From JAIDVZ01 sp964486285 (GTDB lineage Bacteria > Verrucomicrobiota > Verrucomicrobiia > Opitutales > JAIRKQ01), in assembly GCA_964486285.1 (NCBI GenBank), contig CAZALH010000003.1, positions 1-64,000 on the forward strand: 64,000 nt of DNA, written 5' to 3'. Of the stretch, positions 17,878 to 26,729 are shown piece by piece. The notes beneath the pieces were generated by a model. That model was not told the DNA's origin. It searched no databases and saw only the letters and a program-made list of their open reading frames with translations. Numbering within the stretch: the first letter of the stretch is position 1; every line of letters begins with the position of its first letter. The translations under genes and the position numbers were made by a program.

Positions 17878-18618
17878 TTATTTTATTACATTCGTTATTT
17901 CAAACTTACCATTTTTAAAAACACCACTCGCTTTTATAGGATCAATACCACATATATCAAACACTCCACTGCGGATATGTGCATCATCATCTAAAAAAAT
18001 AATATCATTCTCCTCTACAGACTCATACTCTTCTCTAGATAGAGTTGTTTTCCCAGCTTCTAAAAATACTTCAAAATCAACATCATGATCTTCTAGTGAA
18101 CGACTCGCAGGAATTTTTTCAAAACTTATAATTAATTTTTCTAAAAAACTTTGATTCGCTGCTAAATTTCCTACAATAATCTTCTGTGAAGAATCATTTA
18201 TAACACTAAAACCTACTGTTTTTTCAAAGCCATCATGTGTAGAAGTATCGAAACTAACACATTTTAGTGCGCAATTTAAATTTAGAAAAGCAGTTAATTG
18301 ATTAAGAAGTTCCCCAAAAACGACATTGGCAACTTCTGTCGACAGGGGATCAGGCAGCAAACTCAAATCGATACCGCTAAAATCTTGATTGAAATATTCA
18401 AGAACAGGATAATTTTTTATATACAAACAAACATTCTCTCCAGCAACATCCAACTCAAACATTGATTGATGTTTCAACTCTAATATTTTTTCATGCAAAG
18501 TTACGTAATACTTACTTTTACCTACTATAAGAGGGAACAAACGACTCGTACCTATAAAGGTATTGTAAAATTTAATATCTATATCCGATAATTTTTTTAG
18601 ATTTAACGGCTTGTACAT
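17878..18618 (-). CDS. SctQ N-terminal-like protein (HrcQA-type half)
   Basis: The 246-residue protein has no strict motif, but its position directly before the SpoA protein and sctR, its predicted mixed fold, and a C-terminal beta block of about 75 residues (DVDFEVFLEAGKTTL onward) that looks like a first SpoA domain fit the N-terminal half of SctQ. In Pseudomonas SctQ is likewise encoded by two genes (hrcQA, hrcQB). The 15-base spacer before the next gene holds that gene's ribosome site. It could instead be another sorting-platform part such as SctL or SctK, which I think less likely because it lacks a long coiled coil. Confidence 0.6.
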   Translation of the reverse strand: MYKPLNLKKLSDIDIKFYNTFIGTSRLFPLIVGKSKYYVTLHEKILELKHQSMFELDVAGENVCLYIKNYPVLEYFNQDFSGIDLSLLPDPLSTEVANVVFGELLNQLTAFLNLNCALKCVSFDTSTHDGFEKTVGFSVINDSSQKIIVGNLAANQSFLEKLIISFEKIPASRSLEDHDVDFEVFLEAGKTTLSREEYESVEENDIIFLDDDAHIRSGVFDICGIDPIKASGVFKNGKFEITNVIK

Positions 18619-18711
18619 AAATTATGGTGATTTTTCTTAAAAAGAGAATATTTGCAAGACAAATTGATTAATATTGTTTTAAAAAGAAAAGATTCTACAT
18701 ATTGTTTCATT

Positions 18712-19587
18712 ATGGTCCTCATCCTTGATGGTAAAAAATTAGCTACTCAATTGGCAAATGAAATATTTTCATATACCCAAAATTTACAAGTAAAGCCGAA
18801 ATTAGCCATAATTTTAGTTGGAAAAAACACCGCTTCAGAAATTTATGTAAAGAATAAAACAATATACGCTTCAAATATAAATATAGAATCACAAGTAATA
18901 CATTTATCTGAACAAAGTGATAAACAAGAGATTTTAAGTACAATAAAATCCCTAAATGAGGATAAAAATATTAACGGAATTATAGTACAATCCCCTTTAC
19001 CTAACCAAGATTTTCAAGATGAAATTTTTGAATCGATTTCTCCAGAAAAGGATGTTGACGGATTCACTGTAAGTAACATAGGGAAAATGTGTAACGGGGA
19101 TGCAGATTGTTTAATATCGTGCACACCATTAGGAATCTTAAAACTTTTAACACACTACAATATTACATTATCAGGGAAACATGTCGTCATTATTGGGCGA
19201 AGTAAAATAGTGGGCAGACCACTTTCCATATTATTATCACAAAATTTTGAAAACTGTAATGCAACGGTAACATTATGTCATTCTAAAACTCAAAATTTAA
19301 AAAATATTACACAAAGCGCTGATATATTAATTTCTGCTGTCGGAATACCAAATTTTATTAACAAAGAGATGATCCAAGATGGTGTTGTCATTGTAGATGT
19401 TGGAATTAATAGAATCTCTGATTTACAACGTAAAAAAGGATATCGTATATGTGGGGATGTAAATTTTGAAGACGTTTATCCCTATTGCAGCGCGATTTCA
19501 CCAGTTCCAGGTGGAGTTGGTCCAATGACAATAGCAATGTTAATGCAAAATACACTTAAGGCTTATATAAAACAAAAAGGACTGTAA
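18712..19587 (+). CDS. folD: methylenetetrahydrofolate dehydrogenase / cyclohydrolase
   Basis: The 291-residue bifunctional enzyme makes 10-formyl-THF from 5,10-methylene-THF. Signatures are present: YVKNK with the catalytic lysine near residue 56, GIIVQSPLPNQ, PEKDVDGFTVSNIGKM, CTPLGIL, VIIGRSKIVGRPLS (NADP site), and the C-terminal PVPGGVGPMTIAML. I chose the ATG at 18712, which gives normal family length; a TTG 20 codons upstream is open in frame but adds a non-conserved tail. It is divergent from the T3SS genes. Confidence 0.96.
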   Translation: MVLILDGKKLATQLANEIFSYTQNLQVKPKLAIILVGKNTASEIYVKNKTIYASNINIESQVIHLSEQSDKQEILSTIKSLNEDKNINGIIVQSPLPNQDFQDEIFESISPEKDVDGFTVSNIGKMCNGDADCLISCTPLGILKLLTHYNITLSGKHVVIIGRSKIVGRPLSILLSQNFENCNATVTLCHSKTQNLKNITQSADILISAVGIPNFINKEMIQDGVVIVDVGINRISDLQRKKGYRICGDVNFEDVYPYCSAISPVPGGVGPMTIAMLMQNTLKAYIKQKGL

Positions 19588-19602
19588 AATACAGCCCTTT
19601 AT
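19573..19602. terminator. bidirectional terminator between folD and tlc
   Basis: An inverted repeat of about ten base pairs with one A-C mismatch (AAGGACTGT with ACAGCCCTT) overlaps the folD stop codon. On the minus strand it is followed by TTTTTGTTT, which suits termination of tlc; on the plus strand the tail is CTTTATACTTT. Confidence 0.65.
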
Positions 19603-19628
19603 ACTTTCATACAACTTCCACAAAGGAT

Positions 19629-21173
19629 TTATTTATTCTGTGCAGATTGCGCAGATAGAACAGCTTCAATCTTTTTAGAAAGGCCTTTCACTGCAAACAT
19701 CCACAACGCACACACAATCAAAAATATTCCAAATAAATAAGGAGCAATATCTGTTAATTTTACCGCTGAAGCACTGAATAGACCAATAATCATCATTAAG
19801 CCTGACTGAATCCATGCTCCACCAGCTTTCCCAAGACGTCCACCAACAACTTCAACAATAACTTTACCTTTTACTTTCATTTCTTCATCAAGGGGAATAT
19901 ATGACATTTCCTTTGTGCAATCAAATAACACATACTTCGTAGCTTTAGTTAAAATTATAATGCACATTCCCAAGACTACTGAACAAGAAATTGGGTTCGA
20001 GCCAATTACTTCTAAAATTTTGCTAAAATTATCACGGAATAAAATAAAGGCAAAAAATGTACTACCTGCAACAAACATTAAAATTGGCGTAATGATAGCA
20101 GCAGTAAACCATCTAAAAATACGTAATATATTACCACCAATAATAACAACAATTAATGAAACCATACCCGTATAGAATGAATAACGTGCCATGAAAGCAT
20201 TAAATTCATTTGTTCCTGTGTATAGCAACTTCACTTGCCCCTTCCATAATCCTTCTACTAAATTAATACTTATTCCGTAGCAAATTACTAAGGAAGCAAT
20301 CAGTGCCAAATATGGAGATGTAGCCATAATTTTGATACTTTGCCAAAACCCAACATTGGCCTTTTTCTTTTTTGAAGCCCCTGGCAATTCTGGTTTGTCA
20401 TACAATCTCTTATCTGTTAGAACATTAGTATATATCCAACGATATATTAGCATCGTCAAAACACCGGCAATAAAGACCATTCCCATTAACCAATGTAACG
20501 ACACTCCCCAAGGATCTACTCCAACTGGTAAGTTTTTAGGAACCCTGGAAAAATGTTCTCCCAACGAACCAGCTAACAATAATGAAAATTGCCCAATTAG
20601 ACCAAAGAACGCATAAAACCGCTTTGCTTCTGACATTTTACAAATCTGATTAGCAAATTGCCAGAAAGATAACGAAAGAATTGTGCTCCCCCATAGTTCA
20701 GCTAGAACAAAAAATAGAGCATAAGACCAATTCCCAATAATAGCGATAGGCCAATACAATGCTTTTGAACAGTGTGCTTGCCAACTAGCAATAGTAGAAG
20801 CCGCTGGGTGTAAAATATCTAAATTCGGATAAATAATAAACCCAAAAGCACCAAAAAATAATATAAACGGACTTAAAGTCGCATAAAATAATTTTTCATT
20901 ACTTAGGATATCGCTAGCTTTTGCATACACAAGCATAAATAATACCGCGCATGGCATTACACAGTACCCTTTCAAAAAGGATAATACTTCCGCTCCGGAA
21001 TTTGGAGCAGTTACTATCAAAGAATCTTTTATATTTCTTAGACAAGTATAATTAAAAAGTATCAAGAAAAAAATAAAACTCATTGGAAGAGCTTTTTTCA
21101 ATTCATAACCTTGAATTGGGAAAAAAATTCTTCTCAATTTTCCAAAATTCGGTTGTTGTTCCATTGTTGTCAT
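19629..21173 (-). CDS. tlc: ATP/ADP translocase (Tlc/NTT family)
   Basis: The 514-residue inner-membrane protein has about twelve hydrophobic segments. Family motifs include the N-terminal FNYTCLRNIKDSLIVTAPNSGAEVLSFLK, WPIAIIGNWSYALFFVLAELWG, WGVSLHWLMGM and FDCTKEMSYIPLDEEMKVKGKVIVEVVGGRLGKAGGAWIQ. NTT proteins exchange bacterial ADP for host ATP, or import nucleotides, in Chlamydiota, Rickettsiales and other intracellular bacteria. Sequence alone does not separate the exchanger from net nucleotide importers, though the conserved pattern supports ATP/ADP exchange. It stands alone between folD and pyrG. Confidence 0.95.
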   Translation of the reverse strand: MTTMEQQPNFGKLRRIFFPIQGYELKKALPMSFIFFLILFNYTCLRNIKDSLIVTAPNSGAEVLSFLKGYCVMPCAVLFMLVYAKASDILSNEKLFYATLSPFILFFGAFGFIIYPNLDILHPAASTIASWQAHCSKALYWPIAIIGNWSYALFFVLAELWGSTILSLSFWQFANQICKMSEAKRFYAFFGLIGQFSLLLAGSLGEHFSRVPKNLPVGVDPWGVSLHWLMGMVFIAGVLTMLIYRWIYTNVLTDKRLYDKPELPGASKKKKANVGFWQSIKIMATSPYLALIASLVICYGISINLVEGLWKGQVKLLYTGTNEFNAFMARYSFYTGMVSLIVVIIGGNILRIFRWFTAAIITPILMFVAGSTFFAFILFRDNFSKILEVIGSNPISCSVVLGMCIIILTKATKYVLFDCTKEMSYIPLDEEMKVKGKVIVEVVGGRLGKAGGAWIQSGLMMIIGLFSASAVKLTDIAPYLFGIFLIVCALWMFAVKGLSKKIEAVLSAQSAQNK

Positions 21174-21280
21174 AATAAAAGTTAAATTGTATGGTCACTC
21201 ATTGCTCATGTCAAGTCTTAGAAGGACCGTCCACACAATTAGTTTTAAAGCAAATGAAAATCAAGTTTTTTTGAAAAAAA

Positions 21281-22885
21281 TTAATATTTTTTTTGCTTTC
21301 TAGATTTAGCTGCATGTATAAAGCCAACAAATAATGGGTGTGGTAACGTTGGTTTAGATAAAAATTCTGGATGAAACTGTACAGCAATAAACCAATCGAG
21401 TGAAGAAATTTCAATAATTTCAACTAAATTAGTTTCCGGATTTTTACCGGAAATCTGCAATCCTTTACTAGTCAATACATTTTCAAATTCTGGATTAAAT
21501 TCGTAACGATGACGATGTCTCTCAAAAATTATATTTGTATTGTATGCTATTTGTGCTCGAGAATTGTCTTTTAATTGACATTTATATGCTCCAAGTCGCA
21601 TAGTCCCCCCCTTTTGTTCAATATTCTTTTGAGAATTAATTAAACAAATTACATGCTTACCGGATTTATTTCCAAATTCTTCACTATCTGCATTTGTTAT
21701 TTTCGCAACGTTCCTAGCAAACTCTATAACTGCAATTTGCATCCCTAAACAAATTCCCAAAAAGGGGACATTATGTTCACGTGCAAACTGTACAGATAAA
21801 ATCTTACCCTCTATCCCACGGTTACCAAATCCACCAGGTACTAATATTCCATCTAAATTTAATAAACTACTCAAATCATTATTTTCTAAATTTTCTGCTT
21901 CTATTGGCATTATATTGATTTTACAATTTTCCTTTATACCCGCATGAACAAGGGCTTCATTGATAGATTTATAAGCATCACGCAATTCAGTATATTTCCC
22001 TATTACTCCAATATTTAGCTCTAATTCAGGATGCTTAAGCTTATTAATAATATTTTTCCAAGGAGAAATGTCACATTCCTTTGTATTTTTCAAATTCAGT
22101 TTTGACACAATAATTTCATCAACGTGTTCATTGTGCAATGCAATTGGTAGTTCATAAATTGAAGATTGTAGATCTAATTCTTCAATAACACTTTTTTCTT
22201 CAACATTACAAAACATGCTTAGTTTTTTCTTCATGTCTTGTGAGATATGTTTTTCAGATCGACAAATTAAAAGATCCGGTTGTATACCGATTTCACGTAA
22301 CTTTGCTACACTTTGTTGCGAAGGTTTCGTTTTTAATTCACTTGCTGCACGTAAATACGGAATTAACGTCATGTGAATGAATAACACATTATTTTTCCCC
22401 TCCTCCAAAGCAAATTGACGCATCGCTTCCAAAAACGGCAAACTCTCAATGTCTCCTACCGTTCCACCAATTTCTGTTATAGTAATATCGCAATCTTGTC
22501 GTTGTTTTTTAAAATTAAGTTTAATTTCATCTGTAACGTGTGGAATAACTTGCACCGTATTTCCTAAATAATCTCCACGACGCTCTTTTTGAAGAACATT
22601 CAAATATATTTGCCCAGCAGAAATACTATTTTCACGACTCAAAATGGCATTTGTAAATCGCTCATAATGTCCAAGATCTAAATCTGTTTCAGCACCATCA
22701 TTAAGTACATAAACTTCTCCATGTTGAAACGGACTCATTGTTCCCGGATCAACATTCAAATAAGGGTCAAACTTTTGTAAAATTACCTTGTATCCATAAC
22801 ACTCTAATAAAGCACCTAACGCACCAGCTGTCAACCCTTTCCCTAATGAAGAAGTAACGCCACCAGTAATAAATATATATTTCAT
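21281..22885 (-). CDS. pyrG: CTP synthase
   Basis: The 534-residue enzyme aminates UTP to CTP. The N-terminal synthetase part opens with KYIFITGGVTSSLGKG and contains the DPYLNVDPGTMSPFQHGEVYV segment. The C-terminal glutaminase has GGFGNRG, nucleophile cysteine in LGICLGMQ and the HPE in VQFHPEF. I chose the ATG at 22885 since the TTG seven codons earlier adds a non-conserved tail. A pyrimidine enzyme kept beside an NTT gene shows CTP is still made from UTP. Confidence 0.97.
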   Translation of the reverse strand: MKYIFITGGVTSSLGKGLTAGALGALLECYGYKVILQKFDPYLNVDPGTMSPFQHGEVYVLNDGAETDLDLGHYERFTNAILSRENSISAGQIYLNVLQKERRGDYLGNTVQVIPHVTDEIKLNFKKQRQDCDITITEIGGTVGDIESLPFLEAMRQFALEEGKNNVLFIHMTLIPYLRAASELKTKPSQQSVAKLREIGIQPDLLICRSEKHISQDMKKKLSMFCNVEEKSVIEELDLQSSIYELPIALHNEHVDEIIVSKLNLKNTKECDISPWKNIINKLKHPELELNIGVIGKYTELRDAYKSINEALVHAGIKENCKINIMPIEAENLENNDLSSLLNLDGILVPGGFGNRGIEGKILSVQFAREHNVPFLGICLGMQIAVIEFARNVAKITNADSEEFGNKSGKHVICLINSQKNIEQKGGTMRLGAYKCQLKDNSRAQIAYNTNIIFERHRHRYEFNPEFENVLTSKGLQISGKNPETNLVEIIEISSLDWFIAVQFHPEFLSKPTLPHPLFVGFIHAAKSRKQKKY

Positions 22886-23052
22886 ACTGGTGGAATAACG
22901 TTCCAAAATAGATAAAATATTACAAGCTAAAAGTTTAATACAAAATCAACAGTGGCCTATTTTTTATAAAAAACCTAATATTCTTACGCTACCGCCAGGA
23001 TTGATTTTTTATAGCAAGTATACAATTTCAAACAATTTTAAACTCAAAACTT

Positions 23053-24528
23053 TTACTCATTTGGTAAAAACTCTTTAAAAAAATCATTCAATTCCTTTTC
23101 TCTTTCACTAGAAACCAATTCATCATATTTTTCTTCTAGATTTCTAAACGACATATCAATAAACAAAGACGGATTGCTATTTACGCAGTGCAATTTCTTT
23201 AAAACAAAAAGGGCAGCAGTATGGTCAAACTCTATAGACTCTGAGCTATGTATATTCTTATATAATTTATTGTCACCTGTTAAAATCATCACCCTATCCT
23301 TCCATCGATCAATTAACCCCTCTGACTGCAGTACAAATGGGATAAAATTTTCCCCTGCGTAATCATTAGCGATTTCCGCGAGAGCAGAAAGTTTTTTCGT
23401 CACGACATCAAATAATTTTGCAGATACTAAAGGTGGAAGTGCCGCCCTAGCATCATAACAGGACCCATTGTCTATGCAAATTTGGAAACTAGAGTTCTCT
23501 CTGATAAAATTTTTGGGCTGTGTAAAATCATAAATTTCAGAAATATCTCCTACATCACCAGCATCAACTACATCACAATCGAACATCCTAATATCTACAA
23601 TGTCCCCCATTTCATCCTTAATAAAACAAAAATTTGAAGGCATACAATCTGCTTGCATAGTAACGTTAGCTAAACAAGCAGCATTGCATATATTTTTTGT
23701 CATTAAAGCAATTTTATCACCATCCTTAGGAAGCATCTGATTTGTAATTTTTACTGAAGTATCTACATATGGCATAATTTGGTAAAAGGAAAAATTGGAA
23801 CTGACATATATTGTGGGAATCATGAGGAATTGACATACATCATTTTCAGGTGAGACAATATTCAATTCTTCTGCCATTCTTTTAACCATTAACAAATTAA
23901 CCAAAGGCCGATACTCTTTAACTGGATCATGCAACACTCCTAAACCACTATGCTGACCATAACTATAAGCAGGATTGACATAAAATCCTCTATGTGAAAA
24001 AGCTAATTGTGATCCTTGTGGAATGATTTTTTTTACTATTCTGCTGTTCTTTTTCGTATTAAATATATCAATTCTCGACACAAATGATCCACAAACTTCA
24101 ACATTGTCACAATCTGCATCTGTCATCAAATTTCTGGACAATTCATTTTCATCAGCTAAAATATGCCCTATAGTGTCCAAAAGCTCTATTCGAGATACAC
24201 ATTTAATGTTATTTGTTACCCAATTTAATATTTCCTCTTCTTCAGGAGAAGATTCATCCAAAGAAGCACAAGAATCTAAAGAAGATGACGCACTTAAACA
24301 TTTTGTAAAATTAGAAACCGGATTTACTGGAACAAGTGGTGATTTAACTGCATAATTCGATAAACCCTTATTTCTTATTAAAATTGATTGAGAGCATATC
24401 ACTTTTTGAGGGACAAAAAATGTACGAGGCAATAATCTATTATTATTAGGTTTTGAATGTAATTCTGCTGCACTCAGTGAATTAAAATGCACCACTGATG
24501 GTCTATGTAATATACGGAAATTTCTCAT
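23053..24528 (-). CDS. orphan protein with kinase/phosphotransferase-like motifs
   Basis: I do not recognise the family of this 491-residue protein. The first 95 residues are basic and Ser-rich with a low-complexity SSSLDSCASLDESSPEEEE stretch. Further on the order of motifs recalls protein-kinase/APH folds: a lysine pair in RIVKKI (K166/K167), a catalytic-loop-like DCMPSN (D294, N299) and a metal-site-like FDCD (D317) followed by AGDVGDISEIYD, as in aminoglycoside and choline kinases. A large C-terminal region is helical. There is no signal peptide. It stands alone, with no enzyme partner. It may be a secreted effector, but this is inference. Confidence 0.6.
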   Translation of the reverse strand: MRNFRILHRPSVVHFNSLSAAELHSKPNNNRLLPRTFFVPQKVICSQSILIRNKGLSNYAVKSPLVPVNPVSNFTKCLSASSSLDSCASLDESSPEEEEILNWVTNNIKCVSRIELLDTIGHILADENELSRNLMTDADCDNVEVCGSFVSRIDIFNTKKNSRIVKKIIPQGSQLAFSHRGFYVNPAYSYGQHSGLGVLHDPVKEYRPLVNLLMVKRMAEELNIVSPENDVCQFLMIPTIYVSSNFSFYQIMPYVDTSVKITNQMLPKDGDKIALMTKNICNAACLANVTMQADCMPSNFCFIKDEMGDIVDIRMFDCDVVDAGDVGDISEIYDFTQPKNFIRENSSFQICIDNGSCYDARAALPPLVSAKLFDVVTKKLSALAEIANDYAGENFIPFVLQSEGLIDRWKDRVMILTGDNKLYKNIHSSESIEFDHTAALFVLKKLHCVNSNPSLFIDMSFRNLEEKYDELVSSEREKELNDFFKEFLPNE

Positions 24529-24747
24529 ATAAAATTGTGCTCTAATTTAAAATTAAAAAAAATTTCTCCAAAAAATGAAATACTAGAACAAAGAAATCAA
24601 TAAAATTCGTAAAATTTATGTAAAAAACAACCATCATCTAAAAACTGCTACATCTACATACTTATAACATATCAAATAAAACTCATATGTGTTGTATAAA
24701 AATATTTTTTCGTTGAAACCGCGACACTTTTTTATCTATATGAAGCG

Positions 24748-25590
24748 ATGCCAAATTTATCTAGATTTTTGCCGCACGATTTTTCTACACAATCTAGATT
24801 GGCAATAATTGCTGGTAGAGGAATGTACCCTGAAATTCTTTTCGAAAATGCCAAACAATCAGCAGACATTTATTTAGTAGCTATTAATGACGAAACTGAA
24901 AGCAGTTTATATGAAAAAGTTGATAGTGATAAAAAAATAAAAATACATATCGGACAAATTGGCAAAATGTTGTCTTTTTTAAAAAAAAACAACATTGAAT
25001 ATGCAATTATGGCAGGCCAAATACAGCCAAAAAAATTGTTTAATCCTTTAAACTTTGATATAAAAGCTTTATCAATTCTATCAAAATTAAAGTTAAAAAA
25101 TGCAGAAACTATTTTTGGTGCAATCGCTACAGAAATCGAAAATATTGGAACACAACTATTGGATGCACGTTGCTTTATGGACACTGAATTAGTCTCAAAG
25201 GGCAACATGTGTAAAAAATCACCTAATATAGCACCTGAATACATTACACATGGCATAATGATAGCTAAGGAAATAGCCCGACTCGATATAGGTCAAGCAG
25301 CAATCTGTAAAAGAGGAACAGTTATTGCAGTTGAAGATTTTTCTGGAACAAATGATCTAATAAAAAGAGCATCAAAATTTACACTTAAAGATGCATTTCT
25401 TGTAAAAGTAAGCAAAAACAATCAAGACTTTCGATTTGACGTACCAATATTTGGCAAACAGACCATAGATACTATGCTTGAATACGGGCTAAATACTGCA
25501 GTGTTAGAAAGTGACTCTGTTATATTTCTCCAAAAGGAGAACAACATTAAATTTGCCATGAAAAACGATATTTTTTTGCTAGGATTTTAA
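24748..25590 (+). CDS. lpxI: UDP-2,3-diacylglucosamine pyrophosphatase LpxI
   Basis: The 280-residue protein has the LpxI (DUF1009) pattern: LAIIAGRGMYPEIL near residue 18, YAIMAGQIQPKKLF near 85, GIMIAKEIARLDIGQAAICKRGTVIAVEDFSGTNDLI near 170-205, and FDVPIFGKQTIDTMLE near 230. LpxI makes lipid X in lipid A synthesis, in place of LpxH or LpxG. In this copy the conserved glutamate/threonine run before the catalytic aspartate is changed from VEGTD to VEDFSGTND, a small insertion to note. No other lpx gene is adjacent. Confidence 0.88.
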   Translation: MPNLSRFLPHDFSTQSRLAIIAGRGMYPEILFENAKQSADIYLVAINDETESSLYEKVDSDKKIKIHIGQIGKMLSFLKKNNIEYAIMAGQIQPKKLFNPLNFDIKALSILSKLKLKNAETIFGAIATEIENIGTQLLDARCFMDTELVSKGNMCKKSPNIAPEYITHGIMIAKEIARLDIGQAAICKRGTVIAVEDFSGTNDLIKRASKFTLKDAFLVKVSKNNQDFRFDVPIFGKQTIDTMLEYGLNTAVLESDSVIFLQKENNIKFAMKNDIFLLGF

Positions 25591-25643
25591 ATTTTTGCAA
25601 AAAAAAGATTGACTTATACATCTTATTTAGATCGTAAGAAATT

Positions 25644-26715
25644 ATGGCGACTATTTCAGTAAACACACAACAACCACTTCTACTTTTCAATAACATTGAT
25701 CTGCGATCTAAAGATTTTTCTTTTGAACAAAATATGCTATTACCACATTCTCCACAACCTACCTGCCAACCTCCCTCATTACAATTACATCCTCAAACTT
25801 CGTCACAACCTCCATGTAAAATAAAACAAACTAACCCAACCTTATCCCAAAATGAATCTTGGTTGAAAAAAATTTTCCAAAAAATTCGAGAAAAGCTTAA
25901 GCTTTCTAAANNNNNNNNNNNNNNNNNNNNNNNNNNNNNNNNNNNNNNNNNNNNNNNNNNNNNNNNNNNNNNNNNNNNNNNNNNNNNNNNNNNNNNNNNN
26001 NNNNNNNNNNCAAAGCAAACAACAACCTCAAGCAAAACAGTCGCAAGGTAATGATATTTTAAACTTAAACAACGCGACATATGATAGAAATTTTCTATCC
26101 CCAAAACTTAAAAGTAATACACAATGTTCAACAGTAGATATCAGTGTGTTTGAGCATTCTCCAGACCTGCTTTTAGCCTACACAATAAATAATTTACATC
26201 GACAAGGAGATATAAACTGCCAGAAGGCTTATGCAGAATGGGAAAAAGAATATTCTGAAATCAATCAACTAATTAAAGAAAAATCTGAATTAAAAAATCA
26301 AACTGATCGAATAGAACGAGAACACGACAAAAAAATCAATTTAATCAATATATTAGTTACAGCTACAGGTGCGGTGCTTACTGGGGCTGCAGCATTTGTC
26401 TCAGGAGGAATTGCAGTGCCTTGTATAGTGGGTGTAGTGAGTACTGTAGGTACCATTCTAACCAAAGAATCATCGCCAGTATCTGAACTCATTTACTCTC
26501 TAACAGGTAGTGAAAGCAAATCGGTTATTAAATTAAATAAAACAAAAATTGAAGAATTATCTTTAATAATCAATCAAAAACAGAGCAAATTATCAATGAT
26601 TGCACAAGATATATCAAGGTTATATCAAATACAGTCATCTCTATTAAATATGATATCATCTATACTCCAAAGCAGAAAAGAATGCTTGTCAGTAATCGCA
26701 GGAAATATTAGATAA
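25644..26715 (+). CDS. Inc-like membrane protein with Pro/Gln-rich head, split by assembly gap
   Basis: The reading frame from ATG 25644 runs to the N gap at 25911, and an open frame resumes at 26011 (starting QSKQQPQAKQSQ) to the stop at 26715. The two parts are in different frames if the gap is taken as exactly 100 bases; I join them because the gap length is not reliable. The head is rich in Pro, Gln and Ser. The tail has a coiled coil, a double hydrophobic segment of about 40 residues (INILVTATGAVL to VSTVGTIL) and a second coiled coil. This layout is like chlamydial Inc proteins and T3SS translocators. Family unknown. Confidence 0.55.
25911..26010. other. 100-N assembly gap inside the Inc-like gene
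   Basis: Exactly 100 N interrupt a Gln/Lys/Ser-rich stretch. The flanking frames do not match across 100 bases, so the true length differs, or the gene has a frameshift there. Confidence 0.95.
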
Positions 26716-26729
26716 AATTGGATTTTTAA

